A stretch of 53,414 nucleotides of DNA, taken from the NCBI GenBank assembly GCA_025765595.1, contig JAIVFH010000194.1:1-53414 (forward strand). Direction: 5' to 3'. Source of the DNA: Obelidium mucronatum (lineage: Eukaryota; Chytridiomycota; Chytridiomycetes; Chytridiales; Chytriomycetaceae). This document shows, piece by piece, positions 45,519 to 53,414 of the stretch (positions are counted from its first letter, which is position 1; each line of letters opens with the position of its first letter). The translations under genes were made by a program, and so were the position numbers. The notes under the pieces were generated by a model. The model was not told where the DNA came from. It did not search any database and saw only the letters and a program-made list of their open reading frames with translations.

Positions 45519-45959
45519 CACACAACCACTTAAGAATCTCAACAGGGGCGCAAAGTCCACTCACCCGGCAATGATTGAATGAATCCTAGTATTTGAGAGG
45601 AATGAATCCTAGTTTTGGAGTTTTTTTTTGAAGATTGGTTTGACAGGCGGGTTTTTTTTTGTGGAGCAAATTCCCGCTGGCCTGTGCAAACAAACTAGGA
45701 GTTTTTTAGCACAGACTTTAAAAGATGGTAACCCAACCTGCAAGACATTGAGTAAAAGTGCTGATATCAACGGTGACCAACCTCAGACATCTTGGAGAGG
45801 GTTTTCTGATTGGGTTTGCAAGTTGGCTGCATAAAACTAAAAAAACACACCTGCCTCCATGGGTGGCCTTTATCCCTGCTTGATCCTTTGTACATAGTCT
45901 GCCCTTGTCTATCCCCTTGTGCCAGTATTGGATGGAGTTTGATTGGATTTGTTTCCCAG
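45519..45959. other. Non-coding stretch
   Basis: No gene was recognised. A short open frame (45628-45834) lacks coding character. The repeated phrase GAATCCTAG(C/T)(A/T)TTT occurs at about 45280 and 45590. Confidence 0.5.
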
Positions 45960-45985
45960 AATCCCATGTTTATGCACATGAGATT
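45960..45985. repeat. Hairpin R2
   Basis: Arms AATCCCATGT / ACATGAGATT with one mismatch, followed by TTATT as in R1. It ends only 23 bp before hairpin L3, so two element ends appear to abut here. Confidence 0.7.
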
Positions 45986-46008
45986 TTATTAAAAAAAAAC
46001 TATTGAAT

Positions 46009-46037
46009 AAATCTCATGTGGCCGCCACATGAGATTT
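46009..46037. repeat. Hairpin L3, left end of element B
   Basis: Perfect arms AAATCTCATGTGG / CCACATGAGATTT around CCG; pairing extends three more bases on each side. It is nearly identical to L1 and is followed by the same ACCGCCAACA-type sequence. Confidence 0.85.
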
Positions 46038-46488
46038 ATTTAAAAAAACCGCCAACACCGACAAACATCAACATCACGGCTGTCAATGCCACTGACGCCT
46101 TTATCCTGTACTTATATCCACGTCAAGCAGCAGTTCCTGTAATGTTGGCTGCTGCCGCCCAGTTGCTCGTAATCCTGATACAAGTAAGTACCCACCAATT
46201 TATTCATAACCCCTACAATCTCATTGAGTAAGAGCTTTAGTTTTACTGCCACGCTGCTACAGCCTTTGGTTGTGGCCTAAAACCTGTTTTCTGTCAGCTG
46301 TTACTGTTCAGTGCAATTGTCCTGCTTTGGTTTTGGAATAATTAATTTTGAGTTATGAGTTCCTGTTGACTTTGCTGCAACTTTCCTTGTGGTGAGTGGA
46401 TTTTATTGATTTGCCACCCTGAAATTAAAAAGTAACAAAATTTGATTTGACAGCAAAAAACCCTGAAAAAATCTCACCAAATCATCGT
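46038..46488. other. Left-end module of element B
   Basis: Homologous to the DNA after L1 (shared blocks near 46090-46170 and 36340-36440). No protein is supported. Confidence 0.5.
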
Positions 46489-49400
46489 ATGCCGCCGCGA
46501 AGTTCACGCAGTCAACCACCAGCACAGCCGCATCCCAAACCCACTAATCCAAGTGCAAAATCTACTGCTAAACGAAAGACTTATAGTGGTATTGGGTCTG
46601 CCAAGGCCAAGGTTGTTACCTTTTTCCTTGTCTTCCCCTTGTCTTCCCCTTGTCTTCCTTGTCTTCCCAACTAATTGCTGGATATTATCATACCTTCAGA
46701 AGCAAGCCAAGACTATTGATGATTCAACTGGTTCTCCTGATCCCAATGTGGCGGAAAGACGAGGTTCGATTTATTTTCACATTTCCCCTTCATTAAACTG
46801 ACCCATCTTTATAAAAGAATACACAGCTTCTCAAACTGTGTATGTCAATGCCATAAATTTTGAACTAAAAGTTGACAAGCCAAAAATTCGCACCTTTGCT
46901 GAGCGCCATGCGGAAGCATTTCGGGACTGTGAGTCGCTCAAAGCAAAACTCCAAGGACTGTGGAGGGATGTTCAGCCATTGGCTTTTGCCGAAGCAAATG
47001 CATTGATTTTTGAGCGTTTGGGCTTTCCGGACTCTGATGCAGACATGTTCTCAGCTGTTCATGATGCTGTTCTGCAAGCCAACAACCCCAGTCTAGACCA
47101 CCACATCCACTATCTACTTGCTAAATGTGCAAAAGGATACAGCCGCTCCTTTGTAAATGGTGATTGTTTCAGCTCCGAGCAGACCCTCCCAATCTTTGAA
47201 GCTGGCTTCCATGCACTCCGACAACAAGGTGCAACTATTGTCAAGCTGATTGATGGTACTCAAAGGCTGGTTGTTAGTTTGAATAAGAAAATGGATGAGC
47301 AACTTGTTAGGTGGATTCTTCCTGGGAATCGCCGGTGGTATTGCGATATTGTGTTGAAGACTGGTGGATGCAATGGAAAGGGTCGCTGCGATCAGGAACA
47401 GTACAGCACCGACTATACATCTGATGACAAGGATGAAGTCTACAAACTGTTTTGGGATATTCGGAAAAGCTTGATTTCGAAAATTGGAACCCGGAACGAA
47501 GCACCATCAATCCAAGTTTCTCTTACCTCTCTGATTCTTTTTGGGTCTGATGCATGTGTTGCTGTTGGAGTCAAGACGTTTTCTCAGATGCTTGATGCTG
47601 GAAAGGCATCATCCGATGTTGATGACGAAGAATTGGTGGTGTCCCAGCCTGTCCTCTACACCCGATTTTATCACATGGCGACTCTAAAGTGGAATCTGCA
47701 AGATGATGTACTGCCACGAATCAGCAAATCAAGAAATATAGTAGGCTCCTCTTGCACCTCCTGTGGGAATGGATGCCAAATGCATCAACTTCTTTGAAAC
47801 GCAGATGTTGGATCAGGTTCTCAAGTTTCTGACTGATAAACCAAGCACCCCTCTGCTGCGAAACACTGCATGGGGTCATTTCCGTCTGAACCAACGCTTT
47901 GGCCTCCACCTTTGCCTGCAATCTTCATTCAATGAGGCTCTTCGCAAACTCTATCTCTCAAGCAGCTGCCATCACCTTCTTTGGAAAACCACTGGGCTTC
48001 AATGAGACCCGACCACGAAGAATGCATGAGATGCAAACAAAAGTGTTCCACACTGACTACTTTGAGGTGGCCAGAGACATGAGTAGCCCTGTTTGGAGAG
48101 CTGCTCAAGCAAAGAAAGCAACAACCACCACCACAACCCCACCCCTTTCTTTGATTGCAGCCTACGGGATCTCACAGGCCAGAAGTCAGAATCTGTTTTA
48201 TATGTAATGGTAAACAAGTAACTGAGGACACCTTCAACCTTGCATCAGCGTTGTATACCCGCGCATGCTGAAGACAAGATATGCATTGATACAGCAGCCA
48301 GAATGATTGAGCCCAAGCTGAAGAAGCGCATCAAATCCTTGCAGACTGGGGATTTGAGTCATGTCTTTCAGTCTTTTGAATCGAATGTTTCTGGTTCTTG
48401 GTCAGCTGGATGTATTATTCTTGGCAATGGCTCTCCATTTCCTGCATCATGGGAGGACACCCCTAAATCAATGACTGGTGTGGTGGAAGCTGGAGTGGAA
48501 TTTATCCGAACTGGTCGAAGAATAGAATTCAAGCTTGTCCTCAAGGTTTTAAATGGAGACACCGACTTTCAAACCAATTCAGGCCATCCCAGATTTATTC
48601 AGTTATCAGCATCTCTGTCTGTCTGCTCTTTTTGGTGGTGGAACAACCGTGTTTTTGCGGGAAAGTAAGAGGCCTGTCATTCACGCGCTGACGTTGACGA
48701 TACTGGACTTTAATCGGTTGCGGTCAGCCATTGCACTGTTGCCTGTCCGATCAAAGATTCTTGCAAACGCAAAGAGTCTTAAAGCTGCATCCCTTTCCAA
48801 TGCCTCAGTATCTGCCATGGAAGTCGACGCAGAATACAATGCCATTGTTTACTTGAAGTCTCTTGGTTTGAAAGCAGCCTCCAGTGTCTCTTTTTCATCA
48901 AATGGCCACTTTGGCTATGCCTATGGTGACAACTTCAATGCCTTCACACTTCATTTGGTCAAAGGGAATACTTTCAACAATGGATCAGCAGCTGCGGCAA
49001 CTGGAGATTCTGTTGCGAGGGATCTTGTGGCTGCAGCACTTGGATCAAGTTGTGGAGTGGACAAGTACCAGCTTGAAGATGATGATGGCACCTTTCATAC
49101 ATACAAGCGCAGCTTGAACAAGGGCATTGCCAGCAAGAAGGAGTTGTTGAAGTTGGTCTCTGAAGTAGCCGATAGATCCAAACAGTACTTGATTTGCCAA
49201 AGAATTTTCAATCGCTCAATGCTGGCCAATTCTGGAACTGAAGTCAAAAATCCCGCAACACTGACAATGGATTTCATTGTTCCTGCTTCGAAGGATGAAG
49301 AATTTATTGATATGCAATGCTATGGAAATCACTTCATCAAACTGACTACGAGTACTAAAGCATCAGCAAGCATCAGCATCCATCCTGTTTCATTATCTTT

Positions 49401-50732
49401 TGTTGAGGGGAAACTTGAAAATGTTGGTGTGGGGTATGGAGCTCGGGAGTTTCACAAAAAGAAGGATCTGTTTTCTCAACGTGTTCCTGTTAATCGGTAA
49501 TCACTCTGTTTATATTTGTCTTAACTGAATGCTAACCACATGTTAAAATTAGGGATGTTCAACAAATCCCAGCTGCTTTCATCAACTCCAAGAATCTTTT
49601 CAACTTCTTGTGTAATAGGACTTCCATGGATGATCCAATGGTGCTTGATGATCCCACTGTTGACAAGTACCCAAACTCCATGGATGAATATTCCTCTCCA
49701 AGATTAGATGTGGATGTGGATGAAGATGAAAAGATGGATGAAGTTTGTGACAACAGCTACTAAGGGAGGAAGATATTTCAGACGATTCTGATGGCGAAAA
49801 CATTACGGACCAGACGCCAGCAAAGTTATCAAAAGACAAACTGGATGAAATGTTAGTGCTCTTTTCTCTTAAAACAGAGATTTCATTCATTCTCACCCAC
49901 ATTGAATATATTAAGAAAAAGCCATTGCATTGAAATGATGCATGCTTCGGCTCTGAAGCCCGAGGTTCCTGAAATATTCAATAATTCAACGTCTGGTGGT
50001 ATGTTTTTTATTTCTCTTTTTTGGTTCAACCTTTAGCAATTTTGTTAACATGCATGGTTAGCTGTTTTGAGCAATGAGATCCAGCGGGAAATGGTGAATG
50101 CCTTGATTGACGAAAGCACAGCTGTATTTGAGCTTTTGCATGCCTTTGGACCAGCCATCATTCATCTTCAGTCCCGCATCCAGGAAGCAGTCTGTTTGAA
50201 TCCTCAGCTCACGCAGCAGTCAACAGCTGCAATCAAATACCTGCAAGACCCTTCATATCGAATTGTGCATTCAATCAGCAAAGAAGAAAACCTGTTTACC
50301 AAGTTTGCACTTGGATCATTCAAGTTTCACGATTGCTTTGTTGAATTCTTCCAACATGACCCACTCTTGCATGTGAAAGATTTACTGGACCGCCTCAACA
50401 AACTGAAAGTTCGCGGTGGACCTTCTTGGCAGGATCTTGTCTTTTTGGCAATGGTGATGGGAGTTGATGAAAGTTATGATATTATTGATGATGATGATGT
50501 GTTCTTCAATTTGATGAAGGCGGGCCATGTTGGATGGGCTGACGACAATGAGTTGTACTGTTCCAACTACGAGCGGACCGAAGAAGACTTGCTGAGACTC
50601 AAAGTGGGATTAGTCTCAGAGTACTTGGACATTGTTTGTTCAAAAAACAAGTTTGGCCTTGATCCATCAAATCAAAGTACTTCCCGGATGCTGCAGATTG
50701 TCAATGACTTATTGAAGCAGCGATTTGAATAA
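46489..50732 (+). pseudogene. Large element-borne gene with multiple frameshifts
   Basis: The start is well formed: exons 46489-46611 (MPPRSSRSQPPAQ, basic Pro-rich), 46700-46763 and 46818 onward join in phase. The long reading frame is then broken near 47740 (one extra base), 47890, 48170, 48250 and 48550, each time continuing as good protein in another frame. A stretch reading ICFICNGK sits near 48190. An intact-looking segment follows at 48553-49496, spli​ced to 49553 (DVQQIPAAFIN), another one-base break near 49760, and a final exon 50056-50732 beginning AVLSNEIQREMVNALIDES. I do not recognise the family. The pattern shows a gene of more than 1200 codons decaying by small indels. Confidence 0.6.
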
Positions 50733-51766
50733 ATCCACTCTTCATTCAGAGGGAGGATCTAATCTACGGATTTCTGATATCGAGGTTTGTTTGTTTGATT
50801 GCTTTGTTTTATTGATTCCTATACTCAAGTTGAGAACAATAGAAACAGACAAATTCCGAGTAACTGCTGCCAACCCAACTGACCACAACCAAGATGTTGC
50901 AGATCTTGTTGCACTCAAAATTTACCGTGAGCTATCCCCTCTACAACAACTTGAGACCCTCCCACCCATTTGCCAAACTGGAGTCCACAAGCATCCACTT
51001 GAACATCTATCACTCATTCCATGAGACTCAGACTGGTTCAGATCGTCTAGGAAAACCAATAATGAAGAGACGAACTGATGATCCGCCCGTTGTTGTCACC
51101 TTGGAATGCTCTGTGGACGAATTCCTGGTAAACAAGTGTCTAATGAGCGTCCAAGCTGTTCGGGATGTCTTCTTTGAACAAGGTCAACCATATTCAAACA
51201 GCATTATATACGGTCAGGAATTGAACACCCGCTCTGAGCTCCAACGCCAAGTTGCTTGGGACTTTTTGAAGATTGCGCGTCGCAGTTTTTTCGGTTTCCA
51301 AGTCACCAACATCTGAGAGACCAGAGGGATTCTTGGTGGAGCAAACAGATGATGGAAAGGGAGAAATTGCAAAGGAAGAAGCAGCAGCCTACTTGGATTC
51401 CTTGGATGAAGTGCGGGAGCGAGAGTACAAATCTTTCTTGGCACTGATTGACCCAATCTCGTGGTACTACAACGTTGGTGCAAGGCTGATGTCAAGTGCA
51501 CCCTTTGGTTCACTCCTGTCTATCTACACCAATGAAATTGACGATCTCACTCGAAACATTTCCCACCTGATTCGAAATAAGTCTTCAATTCGAAGCACAT
51601 TTGCTTCCCACTTGGGTGGTAATTTGGTGGATCAGCATGTGATGATGTTGTAAGCAACTGGAAAGGCTGGGTTACTAAGTATCGCAGTGAGTTGGTTTCA
51701 ATTTGTTTTGACTTTTTTCCATGAGTTCTCATTAAATCACTAGAATCTCGGAGGCCAGCATCTGGT
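50733..51766 (+). pseudogene. Decayed coding tract between element B genes
   Basis: Protein-like frames continue with breaks: LRTIETDKFRVTAANPTDH (50830-51024), then in another frame VTLECSVDEFLVNKCLMSVQ (51061-51316), then REREYKSFLALIDPISWYYN (51273-51653). They probably belong either to the end of the preceding gene or to the N-terminus of the Fanzor-like gene that follows. No intact model is possible. Confidence 0.45.
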
Positions 51767-52553
51767 ATGGTTCAACGATTCTACATTGAGAACTCCCGCT
51801 ACCTCTCACCAGACGGAAAGCAACTTCTTCCAGCCGAAATGACTCGGGAGCCAAGAAAACTACTTGTTAATATCCAATACGACTCTACTCGAGGTGTCTG
51901 GTTGAAGTTTCTTGGTCATGACAGTCTTGTCCAGCCAGTTCAAAAGGGAAATCGTCATTTCAAACATGGGCTAAGGGCTTACGGCTTGCAGCGTGGGGTT
52001 GAAAATCCTCGCGTTTCTATCCATATAGCTGAGGTTGAAGTGCGACATGCTAGTGGAACATTTCGGTTCACCCTTGATAAGTCTCGACCTATTCCGCTTC
52101 CAACAACCAACAATTCCCTCTCTTATGAACTTGGTGCTGTTCGAATTGGTCGTTTGAATGGAAGCAAGACCAAGTTTGAAATTGCCGCCCCTCTCAAAAC
52201 CTTGAATCTGTCAGCAAGCTCCTTAACCAAAATGCCTGCGCCAAAGCTTTACTCTGATGTTTGCATTAGACCTATCCTGCACTACAGCTCCAAGGAAGAA
52301 TGGGATTTGGTTTATGAAGATCTCAATGCCCTAGTTGAAGAGAGGTACTGCAACGTCAAGTCCATCAATTCAGAAGAGCTAAAAACAGGGCTGTTGAGAT
52401 TCGGGAGAATGCCAAGCTGAAATTGGCGGTTGTTCGTGAAAGTCTCCAATCAACAACACTCAGTTGGAGGAAAAAACGCAAGATTTCGGCAGCTCTTGCA
52501 AAGTTGACGGACATTCACAAGAAGAACCTGCACTTCTTTGAGTTGTAGATGGG
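51767..52553 (+). pseudogene. Probable N-terminal half of Fanzor-like gene
   Basis: An open stretch (51767-52420) contains a beta-rich segment (REPRKLLVNIQYDSTRGVWL, VSIHIAEVEVRHASGTFRFT) and then, after a shift near 52400, a helical basic segment (LSWRKKRKISAALAKLTDIH) ending in a stop at 52547. Its length and position before the RuvC part fit the WED/REC half of a Fanzor protein, but no motif here is diagnostic. The linkage is inferred from adjacency. Confidence 0.35.
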
Positions 52554-53414
52554 GAGAACAAGAAGATCCAATCTACAAGACATTCAGAGGAGAACACATC
52601 CAATTTGATTGTCGAATGATGGATCCAAACAGGACATCTTTGGAGCCAGACGTTTGGTGCAGTGGATCCTGGCGGGAGGATTGTTTACTGTGGCATGAAT
52701 CTTGATGGTGTGGCCACGTTTGGAGCTCAGGGATTTCTTGCCTTTGAGTCGCACTTGACTGGAAAAATTGGTGGCATCCAAAAGGCTTTGGATGATCAGG
52801 TCAATTCAATGGATATAATCAAGCAATTGCGGAAAGTGGTGGACGATTTAGAGGCTCATTTTCAATCTTTTATTCGCCGTCGTCAAGCACTATCAATAGT
52901 AGCAAGATTGATGGATGCTGGTGCTGAGGGCTCAAAATTGGCAGAAGCTGTTGAAGTGATTGGATTGGATTTGTACAAGCAGTTGAAGATTGCCAAGTTG
53001 AGAAGAGACTCCCATCTGGAAGCACTTCGGGTGGAGGCATCAGGCCCTGATGGTGTCAAGTATCGCAAAAAGATGGATTCTCTGCAGCAGCGTCTGAATC
53101 GGTACCGCAGCAATGTGATTCACCAACTTGCTGACTATCACTCCCGCAAAGAGGTGTTTTTGACTCCAAACTTTGACGGACAGAAGTTCAAAGGTATTAT
53201 TTGCTGTTTGAACACTTTTTTATTATTATTGGCATTAAACAACTTGAAGGCAACACTGGTCACACCTTGAAGCTGGCCTGCCACAGCAAAATCGCCAAGA
53301 TGACAGAAAACCTCATGTTGAAGCGCACGCTGAACACTACGCAAACACTTGAGGCTATTATCTCCTGAAGGTGGCAGCACGCTGACTTGTCAGTGTGGTC
53401 GGGTCACTCGGATT
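52554..53414 (+). pseudogene. Fanzor (TnpB-like RNA-guided nuclease) remnant, cut by window end
   Basis: The RuvC-I segment AVDPGGRIVYCGMNLDGVAT (from about 52659) has the DPG that starts TnpB/Fanzor nuclease domains. A helical middle follows (VVDDLEAHFQSFIRRRQAL, KMDSLQQRLNRYRSNVIHQL), then DYHSRKEVFLTPNFDGQKF, an intron near 53191-53249, TLKLACHSKIAKM, and the zinc-ribbon start GGSTLTCQCGRV (53371 onward), matching the E-x-x-TS-x-TC-x-x-CG pattern. The frame is broken by a stop near 53368 just before the zinc ribbon, and upstream near 52630. The gene runs off the window, so the last RuvC acidic residue cannot be checked. Fanzors occur in chytrid fungi and in mobile elements. Confidence 0.6.

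Noticed and set aside
45628..45834. 68-codon ORF near the dioxygenase gene
   Set aside because: Low-complexity start, no homology-like blocks, no splice sites.
36005..53414. CRISPR-like array from recurring palindromes
   Set aside because: The hairpins are kilobases apart, differ in type and have no regular spacers; the genome is eukaryotic.

Overview
The window is nuclear eukaryotic DNA. Genes lie on both strands and most are cut by short, T-rich GT-AG introns (mostly 45-150 nt; one is only 34 nt). I built exon models by hand; in every intact gene the exon phases fit and the summed length divides by three. The gene set (an EFHB/CFAP21-type axonemal protein, ATG101, Pol III subunit RPC5, a TFIIIC small subunit, an LPCAT/LOA1-like acyltransferase, a Chs4-like Sel1 protein, OFA-type MFS carriers) points to a flagellated opisthokont, most simply a zoosporic (chytrid-like) fungus. 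The lineage is inference; no rRNA or tRNA gene was seen to settle it.

Layout. 0-3.4 kb is an AT-rich, gene-poor tract with a family of TTCCAAT...ATTGGAA palindromes and decayed transposon-like coding pieces. 3.4-35.7 kb is a dense housekeeping block: an unknown protein, cytosolic tryptophanyl-tRNA synthetase, two tandem genes with a TIR-like N-terminus and Sel1 repeats (one fused to a 2OG-oxygenase-like domain), two PLAC8 genes, a MAPR/PGRMC protein, RPC5, a 2094-residue Pro/Ser-rich protein ending in Sel1 repeats, the EFHB-like protein facing an unknown gene across 86 bp, three tandem OFA carriers, GTF3C6-like TFIIIC subunit, PlsC-type acyltransferase, and ATG101.

35.7-53.4 kb is accessory DNA. 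Short hairpins of one family (arms like AATCTCATGTGG/CCACATGAGATT and AATCCCATGTG/CACATGGGATT) recur at about 36.0, 36.9, 43.3, 45.96 and 46.0 kb and appear to bracket modules. Between them lie an unknown 731-residue gene, a roughly 1050-residue protein ending in a Ulp1/SENP-like cysteine protease with a one-base frame break, and an intact 438-residue TET/JBP-like 2OG-Fe(II) dioxygenase on the opposite strand. A second copy of the left end starts at 46.0 kb, followed by a heavily frameshifted gene tract and, at the window edge, a broken Fanzor (TnpB-like, RuvC plus zinc ribbon) gene.

The two most striking points are (1) a perfect 2483-bp tandem duplication that created the middle OFA gene as a chimera of its neighbours, and (2) the hairpin-bracketed elements that put a Ulp1 protease, a TET/JBP-like DNA-modification-type oxygenase and a Fanzor remnant next to each other.
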